Numbered from the stretch's first letter, positions 27,362 through 35,613 are shown. The stretch is DNA of 64,000 nucleotides from Blautia hominis (GCA_002270465.1 NQOF01000004.1:186001-250000); one strand, 5' to 3'. Numbers and translations are program-made. The notes: a model not told the origin generated them from the letters alone.

Positions 27362-27525
27362 CTAGTACAGCGTTGCATAAGTTCCAGTGATATAGCACCC
27401 GCTATTTACGCCAGTGCCGCGTTGCCGAAGCTAGTCGTAGGAACCGCTACGCCGTCGCTTCGGCGCCTTGCACTGACGAAAATATCAGGCACTCTATCAC
27501 CGAAACTTACGCAATGCTGTACTAG
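27362..27525. repeat. 164-bp MITE-like element with CTAGTACAGC termini
   Basis: Both ends read CTAGTACAGCRTTGCRTAAG into about 34-bp terminal inverted repeats. The interior is also palindromic (TGCCGAAGC against GCTTCGGCG). A TA at each border would fit an IS630/mariner-type target duplication, but this is inferred. It lies between cbiZ and the next promoter and might also end the upstream transcript. Confidence 0.8.
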
Positions 27526-27583
27526 ATGAAAATGCAGTAAAACAAAGAAAAACGCTGAAAACGTGCGATTTAAAGAGAAATAG

Positions 27584-27612
27584 TTGACATTCAGTCGGCA
27601 GTATGCTAATGT
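27584..27612 (+). promoter_or_regulatory. Promoter of the second cobalamin-riboswitch transcript
   Basis: TTGACA at 27584-27589, a 17-bp spacer and TAATGT at 27607-27612. It is about 35 bp upstream of the riboswitch at 27645. Confidence 0.75.
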
Positions 27613-27644
27613 ATATGTGTGTATAAATTCCATATCAGCTTACC

Positions 27645-27830
27645 AAGTGCACCAGGGTTATGTTTTGCCCTCTTTTAAAGAATCCTGGTGAAAAGGGAAT
27701 CAGGTGTAAGTCCTGGACGATCCGGTCACTGTGAACAGGGAGCGAAGCGCAAAGATCCATTGTATAAGAGATTATATGAGAAGGAGCGTTAAGTGCAGAT
27801 CTGTGAGTCAGGAAACCTGCTTGGATAAGT
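27645..27830 (+). ncRNA. Cobalamin riboswitch upstream of the DUF2284 gene
   Basis: Conserved blocks in order are GGGAATCAGGTGTAAGTCC (27695-27713), GATCCGGTCACTGTGAACAG, GGGAGCGAAGCGCAA, and the 3' box GTGAGTCAGGAAACCTGC (27803-27820). Together they are a full-length cobalamin riboswitch. Long leader structures and a terminator follow before the coding region. Confidence 0.9.
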
Positions 27831-27946
27831 AAAAGGTTGATACTTCCGACGAAAGTTTTCCATCCATTATGATATTTGATATGGAATGCCTGCTTAGAAC
27901 GTGAACGAAACAGGAACCTGTGTGAGGAATTTATGCATCCAAAAAA

Positions 27947-28043
27947 GCAGGAGGGTCAGTGGAGACGAATTTGTTTCTATATATTCCTCCGCACCCCAAA
28001 TGTATAGAGCTTGGTCTAACAAATTCGCCCACGGGCCTCCTGC
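27947..28043. repeat. 97-bp hairpin element in the riboswitch leader
   Basis: GCAGGAGG pairs with CCTCCTGC, GTGG with CCAC, and CGAATTTGTT with AACAAATTCG, leaving a loop that is itself partly self-complementary (CTATA...TATAG). It lies between the riboswitch and its terminator. It may be an inserted palindrome or part of the expression platform. Confidence 0.75.
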
Positions 28044-28063
28044 AGGTAAAAAAATAGTGTGTG

Positions 28064-28104
28064 AAGCTGCTGTAGGATATCTGTCTGACAGCAGCTTTAT
28101 TTTT
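28064..28104 (+). terminator. Terminator of the second cobalamin riboswitch leader
   Basis: AAGCTGCTGT and ACAGCAGCTT form a perfect 10-bp stem followed by TATTTTTG. It precedes the DUF2284 start, so readthrough would be the regulated step. Confidence 0.85.
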
Positions 28105-28238
28105 GCATCAGAAAAAATCCCCGCGGAGATGCAGGGGGAGCCGTAGATGGCCGAGTCTCTGCACGGGGAGTGAAAATGTCCGCGCTCTTTAGCTGGAGCC
28201 CGGCAGACAAAAGGGTTATAGAAGGGAGAATCAGTAAT

Positions 28239-28790
28239 ATGCGGGAAGAGGATATGATTGCAGCAGCTGAGGAAGCGGGGTTTGCAAAAGCGGCCGTGAT
28301 GAGTACAGAGGATTTGGAATTTGAACATGAATTTCGTATGTTTTGTGAGCAGAATGAATGTGGGAACTATGGAAATAATTATGGATGTCCTCCCTACTGC
28401 GGAACTCCCGAGGAAATGGAGAACCGGGTCATGCAGTATAAAAAAGCAGTGGTTTTCCAGTCCAGAACACCGGTAAATAATATATTTGATGATGCTGAGA
28501 CAAAACAAATTAAAAAAATACATACCAGGATGACGCTCCGTACTGTGGAAGCGCTGAGAAAGAACGGCCTGGATGATAACGGCATGTATGTTATGTGCGG
28601 ACCGTGCAATATGTGTGAGGAATGTAAGATGCCGGCAGGAGAGCCATGTGTCCAGGAGCAGAAAAGATTCTCCTGCCTGTCCGCCTACTGCATAGACGCA
28701 GCTAAAATGGCAAAGCACTGTAACATGGATATGCAGTGGAATGGAGATATCGTTTCCTTTTTCAGTATCTACCTTTATGATAAAAAGTGA
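28239..28790 (+). CDS. DUF2284 Cys-rich metal-binding protein, cobalamin-riboswitch controlled
   Basis: The 183-residue cytosolic protein begins MREEDMIAAAEEAGFAKAAV. Cys-rich segments are CEQNECGNYGNNYGCPPYCG (about residues 36-55) and CGPCNMCEECKMPAGEPC (about 124-141). DUF2284 proteins are thought to bind a metal or iron-sulfur cluster. They often sit near corrinoid methyltransferase genes, but no reaction is established to my knowledge. The ATG at 28239 follows AGAAGGGAGA; earlier in-frame starts at 28176 or 28170 would add about 20 residues that look like leader DNA. Cobalamin-riboswitch control suggests a link with corrinoid handling or a B12-independent substitute. Confidence 0.78.
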   Translation: MREEDMIAAAEEAGFAKAAVMSTEDLEFEHEFRMFCEQNECGNYGNNYGCPPYCGTPEEMENRVMQYKKAVVFQSRTPVNNIFDDAETKQIKKIHTRMTLRTVEALRKNGLDDNGMYVMCGPCNMCEECKMPAGEPCVQEQKRFSCLSAYCIDAAKMAKHCNMDMQWNGDIVSFFSIYLYDKK

Positions 28791-28853
28791 ATTGGGGAAC
28801 CAAAAGAAATCCGGATAAGGTCATGAGATTGGATGTAACGGAGGCAGAAGCCT

Positions 28854-29222
28854 ATGGACTTAAAAGAAAGGGCAAAAAAATTAAAGTCTGATATACCGGC
28901 AGTCTTTTTAGCATTGAAAGATAAAGACACACCTGTTTTGGCAAAACTGGCGGCTGGTATCACTTTGGGTTATGCGCTCTCTCCAATTGATCTTATACCG
29001 GACTTCATACCGGTTCTTGGATATTTGGATGATGTGATCTTGCTGCCTGCAATGATAGTATTAACCGTTAAACTGATACCCAGGGAGGTATGGCAGCGGA
29101 GCTGTACCCGGTCCGCAGAAATGTGGAAGGACGGAAAGCCGAAGCGCTGGTATTTTGCAATCCCTATCGTTATGATATGGCTGTTGCTCCTATGGATGAT
29201 CGTAAGAGCCATATGGTTTTAA
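28854..29222 (+). CDS. DUF1232 (YkvA-family) membrane protein
   Basis: The 122-residue protein has the family signature LAAGITLGYALSPIDLIPDFIPVLGYLDD (read as two parts, residues 37-65), followed by further hydrophobic segments and a C-terminal transmembrane helix. The family is widespread and of unknown function. It lies 63 bp after the DUF2284 gene and may share its transcript. Confidence 0.85.
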   Translation: MDLKERAKKLKSDIPAVFLALKDKDTPVLAKLAAGITLGYALSPIDLIPDFIPVLGYLDDVILLPAMIVLTVKLIPREVWQRSCTRSAEMWKDGKPKRWYFAIPIVMIWLLLLWMIVRAIWF

Positions 29223-29232
29223 AAGGAACTTT

Positions 29233-29276
29233 ACAGCAGAAGGCGCCGTTTCATGGGAAACGGCGCCTTCTGCTGT
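29233..29276. terminator. Long stem-loop between convergent genes
   Basis: An approximately 20-bp perfect stem (ACAGCAGAAGGCGCCGTTT with its complement) encloses a short ATGGG-centred loop, between the stops of the DUF1232 and racemase genes. Neither side has a strong T-run, so it is probably a bidirectional terminator or 3'-end stabiliser. Confidence 0.7.
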
Positions 29277-29281
29277 CAGTA

Positions 29282-30550
29282 TCAATCCACTTTCCAAAGT
29301 CCTAAGGCAGGGGTTTTTACAAAATAGATTTCTTCCCCGTTCTCCAGAGTGTTCCATCCGTCATGAAGAGTATCCGGATCGTACAGGGACGCAGCGTCCT
29401 CATAATCCATCCACTGATAGCCAACGCTTTCAATCTCTTCTTTTGAAAGATTCTCCGGCTTTGTACAGTAAGTGATGTTGAACCGTCCGTCAGAAGAGCC
29501 CTGGATCAGATGGGCGGCAGCCATGATCCTGTTCTCAAAGGCCCCTTCATTGAACAGCTTCAGTACATAGTCACGTCCCTTATAACCGTAAGTCCTGGTC
29601 ATGTTGTCCATCTCTTCATTTTCACCGAAGGCTTTGACGCCGGGAGCCAGGATGATCAAATCTCCGCCGTCAGCCACAGCCATTCTTGTCCGGTAGATAC
29701 CTTTGTTCCCCACCCACGTTGTCTTCAGCTCATATGGGTCCAGATAGGTGACAAGTTTTTTTGCCCTGCGCTCCACATGGCAGATGTTCAGTTTGCCGGA
29801 AAGCTCCACTGCAAGCTCAAAGGGTTTTCTGGAAGGTCCGGTGTAAAGTCCGTTCAGGCAGATATCCTCATCCTTTAAAGTGGTGACAGTCTGGATATAT
29901 ACCAGGGGAAGTTTTCCGTCCAGGAAATGCTGCTGGGCGTAGTCAAAGACTTTCCGCGCGGGGGAGTCCGCAACACCCAGGGCTTTCTCCATGCCGCATA
30001 TGGCACTGAGCATGTGGGATTTATTGATCATCTGGCGTCCGCCTACACCTACAAAGATGTTTTTGCTGTAGTTTGCCATGCCCACAACCTCGTGGGGCAC
30101 CACCTGACCGATGGAGAGGATCAAGTCGTACCCGCCGTTTATGAGCTTTTCATTGACTTCCACTTCTATATCCGTGGAATACAGACCGCCGGATATTTCC
30201 TCAATGACTTCCTGCGGTACTTTTCCGATGGAGACGGTGTCTGTCTGCCAGTGATGCACTAAAAATGCTTCCTCCGGCACGACATTGCCGAACATCTTTT
30301 CTTTTTCCTCCCTGTCCATTGCCATGTGGGTGCCCAGGGCGGGCATTACATGTACAGTGGCGGTGGGGGAGAGCTTTTTATAGAGGACCTGGGTCAGTTC
30401 CCCGGCGTAGGAGTAGCAGCGGGTGAAGTCCGGCGGTATGATCAGGACTTTTTTCAGTCCGGGATACTGGGCCAGCAGTTCATCCATGCATTTCTCCACT
30501 TCAGCTGGAGAGATGCCGGAAGTTTCGTTTGTCAGGTATATCTCGTTCAT
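29282..30550 (-). CDS. LarA-family nickel-pincer racemase/epimerase
   Basis: The 422-residue cytosolic enzyme belongs to the lactate racemase family, which uses a nickel pyridinium-thioamide pincer cofactor to invert 2-hydroxyacids by hydride transfer. Cofactor residues appear as His75 in ALGTHM, His153 in VPHEVVG, Lys163 in YSKN and His179 in NKSHM. The spacings 153-163-179 match His174-Lys184-His200 of LarA. The usual FDDxTRxxP reads PPDFTRCYSYAG. Genes for cofactor synthesis (larB, larC, larE) are not in the window. It lies 39 bp after the alcohol dehydrogenase gene in the same direction. Given gluconate-type neighbours, a sugar acid is a likelier substrate than lactate. Confidence 0.85.
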   Translation of the reverse strand: MNEIYLTNETSGISPAEVEKCMDELLAQYPGLKKVLIIPPDFTRCYSYAGELTQVLYKKLSPTATVHVMPALGTHMAMDREEKEKMFGNVVPEEAFLVHHWQTDTVSIGKVPQEVIEEISGGLYSTDIEVEVNEKLINGGYDLILSIGQVVPHEVVGMANYSKNIFVGVGGRQMINKSHMLSAICGMEKALGVADSPARKVFDYAQQHFLDGKLPLVYIQTVTTLKDEDICLNGLYTGPSRKPFELAVELSGKLNICHVERRAKKLVTYLDPYELKTTWVGNKGIYRTRMAVADGGDLIILAPGVKAFGENEEMDNMTRTYGYKGRDYVLKLFNEGAFENRIMAAAHLIQGSSDGRFNITYCTKPENLSKEEIESVGYQWMDYEDAASLYDPDTLHDGWNTLENGEEIYFVKTPALGLWKVD

Positions 30551-30589
30551 AGATTCCTCCTGTTTTCCATCAAAGGGATTAGTCCAGTA

Positions 30590-31612
30590 CTAGTCTTCAA
30601 ATTTCAGGACCAGCTTGAGCACATCCTGGGGATGCTCTGTGATCATAGTCAGGGCTTCCATAACATCCTTGTAATTATAGGATTTTGTCATGAGCTGTTC
30701 CGGGTGCAGAGAGCCGTCCTCAAAGCCTGCGATGACTTCATCGAAACAGTTGTTGTTCAGGCGGGAGCCGGCTATGGTCAGTTCCTTTTTGGTGATGTCA
30801 GCCATTGTGATCTGGGAAGGTACGTTTTTCAGTCCCAGGACCACGATACGTCCTGCCGGGCAAGCCAGCTGTACACTCTGTTCAAAGGAAGAAGGAATGC
30901 AGACCGTATCCACAATGACCGGGATACCTTCACCGTCTGTAAACTTCAGGAGGCGCTCCTCCAGATTCTCCTCGGATACCAGGACCACTTCATCTGCACC
31001 CATGGAAAGGGCTTTGTCCAGACGTTCCTTCACCAGGTCTGTCATGATGACTTCAGCGCCGTTTCTCTTGGCAACCTGCATGGCGGCAATACCGATAGGA
31101 CCGGAACCCATGATGAGAACTTTATCCCCCTTTGTGATCTGCCCTCTTCTGTTGATCTCCACACCGATGGTGAATGGCTCAACCAGACCAAGGAAAGATT
31201 CGTCAAAATCCTTGTGGAATTTGTGGACATTGGATTCGGGAGCACATACGAACTCTGCAAATCCGCCGTCTCTGTGAACACCCATAACTTCCAGGGTAGA
31301 GCATACGTTGTGGCGTCCGATCTTGCAGGCATAGCAGTGTCCGCAGCTCACAACCGGGTCGACGGCAACCTTGTCGCCTACTTTTACGGCAGTTACATCC
31401 TGACCCACCTCTGTTACAATACCGCCGAACTCATGTCCAATCAGCCGCGGGTAAGTTGCCAGTGAATTGGTGCCGTTATATATACCGATGTCAGAGCCGC
31501 AGATACCGCCGGACGTAATGCGTACGATCACATCATCTTTATTTTTGATCTCAGGTTTTGGAACATCGACGATTTCAACCTTGAATGGTTCGATTACTTT
31601 TATAGCTTTCAT
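30590..31612 (-). CDS. Zinc-dependent medium-chain alcohol dehydrogenase (idonate/sorbitol dehydrogenase-like)
   Basis: The 340-residue NAD(P)-dependent enzyme oxidises a polyol or sugar acid. Catalytic zinc ligands are in GGICGSDIG (about residue 39) and GHEFGGIVTEVG (about 62). The structural zinc site is CGHCYACKIGRHNVC (about 91-105) and the Rossmann motif is GSGPIGIAAMQVAKRNGAEV (about 169-188). The ATG at 31612 follows AAGGAGTG; the longer frame lacks a ribosome site. It is transcribed away from the GntR gene and upstream of the LarA-like gene. L-idonate 5-dehydrogenase-type activity would fit the hexonate context, but this is inference. Confidence 0.87.
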   Translation of the reverse strand: MKAIKVIEPFKVEIVDVPKPEIKNKDDVIVRITSGGICGSDIGIYNGTNSLATYPRLIGHEFGGIVTEVGQDVTAVKVGDKVAVDPVVSCGHCYACKIGRHNVCSTLEVMGVHRDGGFAEFVCAPESNVHKFHKDFDESFLGLVEPFTIGVEINRRGQITKGDKVLIMGSGPIGIAAMQVAKRNGAEVIMTDLVKERLDKALSMGADEVVLVSEENLEERLLKFTDGEGIPVIVDTVCIPSSFEQSVQLACPAGRIVVLGLKNVPSQITMADITKKELTIAGSRLNNNCFDEVIAGFEDGSLHPEQLMTKSYNYKDVMEALTMITEHPQDVLKLVLKFED

Positions 31613-31682
31613 TTGATTAGAACACTCCTTTTGTTTGGAAAATAAAAAGTTGATAGAGAACACGCCCCGTGTCTTGCGGCGT

Positions 31683-31775
31683 AACTGATATATTAATTGA
31701 CGGCTGCTGTTTTCATAATGTTTAAGAAAACGGCCGAAATGGAATGGATGAATGGAATGAATTGATATATCAGTT
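31683..31775. repeat. Inverted repeat in the divergent intergenic region
   Basis: AACTGATATATTAATT (31683-31698) and AATTGATATATCAGTT (31760-31775) are inverted copies with one mismatch, 61 bp apart, between the divergent dehydrogenase and GntR genes. They could be paired operator half-sites for looping or a hairpin. Confidence 0.7.
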
Positions 31776-31865
31776 GTCTTGGGATAACTATAACAAATGC
31801 AGAAGCAAAGTACAATATGAAAAAGTGCCAACATATAAATTGAATTTCTGTATAGAATTCACAAA

Positions 31866-31877
31866 ACGTATGACGTC
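31866..31877. promoter_or_regulatory. Candidate GntR/FCD operator 1
   Basis: ACGTATGACGTC contains the dyad GACGT-like/ACGTC core and recurs with slight change at 32748 and 35627, each time in a promoter region of this sugar-acid locus. The remaining part of the 31613-31964 gap holds the inverted repeat and a possible TTGACG-17-TACGCT promoter (31901-31929). Confidence 0.6.
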
Positions 31878-31964
31878 CTCTGTCCTGCGCCCTGCAGAAG
31901 TTGACGAGATGTTTGCGGTGTGTTACGCTTCAGTATACAGAAGACAGATAACAGGGGGACCGTG

Positions 31965-32657
31965 ATGATGAAAATATCAGAAAAACGAGCAAAGGAAAAC
32001 AACCGGGAATATGCCTACAGGCTGCTGCGGAGTAATATTATGACACTGCAGCTCATGCCCGGGACCACATTAAATGAAGGGGAACTGACAGAACTGCTGG
32101 GGATCAGCAGAACACCTATCCATGAAGCCATCATTATGTTAAAGGAAGAATCTCTTGTGGACGTTTTCCCTCAAAGCGGCTCCAGGGTATCCATGATACA
32201 TATAGATATATTGAAGGAAGGGTATTTTCTCAGGTCTGTGATAGAACCAGAGATCATCCGCCAGATCGCGGGTAATCTCCGGGAGGAGGGAATGATGGCC
32301 CTGAGGGAGAACCTGGACAGACAAAAGGCGGCCCTGGAGAATGAGGAGAAAATAGACCCGTTCTTTAAACTTGATGATGAATTTCATCATCTGATCTATG
32401 AAATGGCAGGGAAGCAGAAGACCTGGTATGCCATGAAAAAAGTCAGCTCCCACTATGACAGAGTGCGCTATCTGGACGCGATCATGAATAAGACGGACCT
32501 TGCAGCCATACATCAGGAGCACAAAGATATATATCATATACTGCTGCTGGGCCTCTCCGTGGATTTTGATCTGAAAGACTTTTATGACAGGCACCTGGGC
32601 ACTTACCGGAGACACTTTCAGGAAATACTTGAAAAATACCCGGAGTATTTCTGCTAG
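31965..32657 (+). CDS. GntR-family regulator with FCD domain
   Basis: The 230-residue repressor has an N-terminal winged helix (about 8-75: TLQLMPGTTLNEGELTELLG, ISRTPIHEAIIMLKEE, VDVFPQSGSRV). The C-terminal helical FCD ligand-binding domain contains the metal-binding Asp/His pattern (LDDEFHHLIYE around residue 135). FCD regulators usually sense sugar acids or other carboxylates. The ATG at 31965 follows ACAGGGGGA; GTG 31962 and ATG 31968 are close alternatives. It is divergent from the dehydrogenase-racemase pair and upstream of gntP, so control of these genes is likely. Confidence 0.88.
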   Translation: MMKISEKRAKENNREYAYRLLRSNIMTLQLMPGTTLNEGELTELLGISRTPIHEAIIMLKEESLVDVFPQSGSRVSMIHIDILKEGYFLRSVIEPEIIRQIAGNLREEGMMALRENLDRQKAALENEEKIDPFFKLDDEFHHLIYEMAGKQKTWYAMKKVSSHYDRVRYLDAIMNKTDLAAIHQEHKDIYHILLLGLSVDFDLKDFYDRHLGTYRRHFQEILEKYPEYFC

Positions 32658-32744
32658 CACTGCGATAAAGCGCGGGTGTGTATAAAATATGCACAAAAAG
32701 TTTATTGAAAATTTATAATAATCTCACATAATTTATATTTACTC

Positions 32745-32773
32745 TTGACGTGTGACGTCTGATTTGTTATAGT
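32745..32773 (+). promoter_or_regulatory. Promoter of the GntP permease gene
   Basis: TTGACG at 32745-32750, a 17-bp spacer and TATAGT at 32768-32773. Confidence 0.8.
32748..32759. promoter_or_regulatory. Candidate GntR/FCD operator 2
   Basis: ACGTGTGACGTC overlaps the -35 hexamer of the gntP promoter, so a bound repressor would block polymerase. The core GACGTGTGACGTC is a perfect GACGT/ACGTC dyad. Confidence 0.65.
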
Positions 32774-32866
32774 CGGATTATGGAATGGATGAGAGGTCAT
32801 ACGTGTTATTACTTGTAAAAGAAGTGACAAGGATAACAGGAAAAGGGAAAAAGGAGGAAAACGTAT

Positions 32867-34270
32867 ATGTTTTCAGGAGAAATGGTAACAGGGCCATTGC
32901 TGATAGGTATTTTTATTCTGGCGATCGCCGTTTTATTGTTGTTGATCATTAAATTTAAGCTGAATGCTTTTGTGGCATTACTGCTTACTGCATTTGGCAC
33001 AGGTGTGCTGGTAAATATGCCGCTGGCTGATGTGGCACAGACCGTTACAGACGGTTTCGGTGGTACACTGGGCGGTATCGGTATGGTAACAGGTCTTGGT
33101 GTAATGCTGGGTAAATTCATGTTTGAGTCCGGCGGTATCGAGTCAATTTCCAATAAGATCTTAGGTGCGTTCGGTGAGAAGAAATCCCCCATCGCTGTTG
33201 CGCTTTCAGGTTTTATCACAGGTATTCCGGTGTTCGGCGATGTGGTTTACATCATGTTTGCCCCCATGCTCCGCGTACTTTCCAAGAAAACAAAGATTTC
33301 CATGGTAACATTTGCCTGTGCGATCTCTGTTGCTACCACTTGTACCTTCGCATTAGTGCTCCCCACAGCACCGCCTCTGGCAGTTGCTGAGGAGCTGAAT
33401 ATTGAGATTGGTATTTTCTTCTTCTATGCATTGATTTCCGCTTTTGTGGGAATGATCGTGGGCGGTATCTTTTATGGTTCTATCCTGAACAAACAGGATC
33501 AGAAGAACAACCACTTCTACACCTTTGAAGATCTGGATGAGGAAGAGGCAGAGATGTCCAAGAGCGGCAAAGGAAAAGGAAAGGAACGCGCAAAAATGAG
33601 CGCAGGAAAGGCACTTTCTATCCTCCTCGTTCCGATCATCCTGATTCTGCTGGGAAGCTTTGTCCCGCTGGCAGTTGGCAAAGATGCAGCGATCGTTCCG
33701 TTTGTCACATTTATCGGAAACAAAAACTTTGCTATGATGGCAGGTGTTATCTACGCTGCTGTCATCTCCAGAAAATACATAACAAAGACAGCTACGGACA
33801 TTATGACAGAAGCTGCTGACCAGGTTGGTTTGATCCTGCTGATCACAGGTGCAGGCGGAGCGTTCGGTAAAGTTCTGCAGGCTACCGGTATCGCTGATTA
33901 TGTTGCAGGTTCTCTGTCACAGTTCAGCATCCCGATCTTGGTACTGTGTTTCCTGATCGCACAGATCATCCGCTGTGCACAGGGTTCCACAACGGTTGCT
34001 CTTATGACAACAGCAGCTATTATGTCCAGCACGATTGCATCCGGCGGTGTATCCCCGATCCTGTGTGCGATCGCTATCTGTGCAGGCGGTATCGGCCTTT
34101 CACTGCCGAACGACTCCGGATTCTGGGCGATCAGCCGGTTCTTTAAGATCTCCGTAACGGATACCATTCGTGGATGGAGTATCGGCGGTTTTGTTGCCGG
34201 CGTGGCGATCCTGATATTTGTATCCATACTTTCTCTGTTCCAGGGCTTCCTGCCGGGACTTATGATGTAA
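32867..34270 (+). CDS. GntP-family gluconate/sugar-acid permease
   Basis: The 467-residue integral membrane transporter has about 12-14 hydrophobic helices and takes up gluconate or a related acid by proton symport. Family hallmarks are GFGGTLGGIGMVTGLGVMLG (about 64-83), GFITGIPVFGDVVYIMFAP (about 112-130) and AQGSTTVALMTTAAIMS near the C-terminus. A Lys/Glu-rich loop (about 222-248) separates the halves. It follows a strong ribosome site (AAGGAGG) and a promoter overlapped by a candidate operator. Confidence 0.92.
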   Translation: MFSGEMVTGPLLIGIFILAIAVLLLLIIKFKLNAFVALLLTAFGTGVLVNMPLADVAQTVTDGFGGTLGGIGMVTGLGVMLGKFMFESGGIESISNKILGAFGEKKSPIAVALSGFITGIPVFGDVVYIMFAPMLRVLSKKTKISMVTFACAISVATTCTFALVLPTAPPLAVAEELNIEIGIFFFYALISAFVGMIVGGIFYGSILNKQDQKNNHFYTFEDLDEEEAEMSKSGKGKGKERAKMSAGKALSILLVPIILILLGSFVPLAVGKDAAIVPFVTFIGNKNFAMMAGVIYAAVISRKYITKTATDIMTEAADQVGLILLITGAGGAFGKVLQATGIADYVAGSLSQFSIPILVLCFLIAQIIRCAQGSTTVALMTTAAIMSSTIASGGVSPILCAIAICAGGIGLSLPNDSGFWAISRFFKISVTDTIRGWSIGGFVAGVAILIFVSILSLFQGFLPGLMM

Positions 34271-34292
34271 GTGTGAACATATAATGCCATAG

Positions 34293-34335
34293 ATGCCGTC
34301 CGGAGGAAGATGTCCTCCGGGCGGCATTTTTTATT
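34293..34335 (+). terminator. Terminator after the GntP gene
   Basis: ATGCCGTCCGGAGGA pairs with TCCTCCGGGCGGCAT and is followed by TTTTTATT. Confidence 0.92.
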
Positions 34336-34365
34336 ACAAAGGAGAAACAACGAATCCTGCCATTA

Positions 34366-34484
34366 CTGTTCTCAGGCCACTGTACCGGGAGGCGTTTTCA
34401 TGCTGGAAGCATGAAAATCCCGAGGCGGCCAGTGCGATATGGGGCAGAATGCTCCATATCTGTGCATCGCGAAGCGTGTTACTG
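34366..34484. repeat. Extragenic repeat family B, copy 2
   Basis: Contains GCCACTGTACCGGGAGGCGT, a central TTTTCATGC/GCATGAAAA hairpin, AATCCCGAGGCGGCCAGTGC, GTGCATCGC and AAGCGTGTTACTG. It is the inverse of the blocks at 9543-9692. Confidence 0.75.
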
Positions 34485-34563
34485 GACACGGTTGAACAAT
34501 AACCATCCTACCGGAAGAATCTAATTTATATGCAGTGCCAGGTAGACTTTCTTCAAACGAACG

Positions 34564-34572
34564 TGCTATAAT
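34564..34572 (+). promoter_or_regulatory. Extended -10 promoter for the second GntR/FCD gene
   Basis: TGCTATAAT has a perfect -10 with TG. TAGACT about 18 bp upstream is a weak -35. Confidence 0.5.
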
Positions 34573-34657
34573 ATGTAGACAAATGCTGAAAAATGCAGAA
34601 AACCTTCGACAAGCAGTGTCCGTGCAGGGCATATAAAAACATGTGCAAATATCCGTT

Positions 34658-34726
34658 CATAACTGTTATACAAGCTGATTGGCCTCCTGGCCAATGTGGG
34701 AACTGTGAGAGCACCGAAGAGTTACT
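34658..34726. repeat. Internally deleted remnant of a family A element
   Basis: CATAACTGTTATAC at one end and AACTGTGAGAGCACCGAAGA then GTTACT at the other resemble the family A termini, separated by only about 40 bp. Confidence 0.4.
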
Positions 34727-34750
34727 AAATGATCAAAGAGGTAAAAATAT

Positions 34751-35446
34751 ATGTTAGAGTCGTTGAATGAGAGTAAAAAACTACTGCCGGAGAGAGTGGC
34801 AGAGCAGATCATCAGCCTGATCGCGGACAGGGAGCTGAAGGCCGGTGATAAGCTGCCAAATGAATTTGATATGGCACAGCAGTTATCTGTGGGAAGGGGT
34901 ACCATACGGGAGGCTGTTAAGATTCTTGTTTCCAGGAATATACTGGAGATCCGCCGCGGCTGCGGAACCTTTGTCTGTGAAAAGCCGGGGGTGGTGGATG
35001 ACCCCCTGGGATTTGCTTTTGTGAAAGACAAGAAAAGACTTGGCCTTGATCTGTGTGAGGTCCGTATGATAATTGAGCCGGAGATTGCGGCATTGGCAGC
35101 GGAGCGGGCAACATCTGAGGAAATAGAAGAACTGCAGAGAATCGAGGATGAGGTGAAGGAGCTTTGTGATAAAGAGGAGCCTCATATGCACAAGGATATT
35201 GAGTTCCATGAAATGCTGGCAAAGATGAGCAAAAACATGATCATGCCAAATATCATTCCTGTGATCCAGACGGGTATTTCCCTTTTTATAAACATTACGG
35301 ATTATTCCCTGACAAAGGAAACCGTCCGTACCCACCAGATGATCGTGGATGCCATCAGGGAGCGCTGTCCTCAGGCGGCAAAGGATGCCATGATAGAGCA
35401 TCTGGCAAGTAATCAGGATAAGATAGAAAGACTTTCCGGGCTTTAG
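34751..35446 (+). CDS. FadR-type GntR regulator with FCD domain
   Basis: The 231-residue regulator has a winged helix (about 8-75: VAEQIISLIADRELKAGDKL, VGRGTIREAVKIL, EIRRGCGTFV). The FCD domain (about 90-220) has metal/ligand residues in DIEFHEMLAK and HQMIVDAI. The family controls catabolism of gluconate, galactonate and related acids. It lies upstream of the dehydratase gene and is a second candidate for binding ACGTRTGAYGTC. Confidence 0.9.
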   Translation: MLESLNESKKLLPERVAEQIISLIADRELKAGDKLPNEFDMAQQLSVGRGTIREAVKILVSRNILEIRRGCGTFVCEKPGVVDDPLGFAFVKDKKRLGLDLCEVRMIIEPEIAALAAERATSEEIEELQRIEDEVKELCDKEEPHMHKDIEFHEMLAKMSKNMIMPNIIPVIQTGISLFINITDYSLTKETVRTHQMIVDAIRERCPQAAKDAMIEHLASNQDKIERLSGL

Positions 35447-35584
35447 TCAGCCCGGAATTTTTTGTTGTGCGGAAAGGACTGCAGGAGGGGACCTTCCCAG
35501 ATGGTTATGGGGCTGTATTTTTGTGAAAACTGCATAAATATAAAAGGGTAAAAATAAGCAAAAGGGATAAAATAAGCGGGCCTA

Positions 35585-35613
35585 TTGACCTCAGAGGAAA
35601 GAAGTGGTACTAT
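35585..35613 (+). promoter_or_regulatory. Promoter of the dehydratase-SDR operon
   Basis: TTGACC at 35585-35590, a 17-bp spacer and TACTAT at 35608-35613. Confidence 0.75.

Noticed and set aside
27362-27525. A cobalamin riboswitch or terminator at the end of cbiZ
   Set aside because: The structure is a fully palindromic element with terminal inverted repeats and no T-run, so it is better seen as a MITE.
27901-28146. 81-codon open frame in the second riboswitch leader
   Set aside because: It covers the 97-bp hairpin and the terminator stem. The sequence is explained by RNA structure and there is no ribosome site.
30326-31465. 379-codon plus-strand open frame
   Set aside because: It is antisense to the LarA-like and alcohol dehydrogenase genes, whose catalytic motifs are intact on the minus strand.
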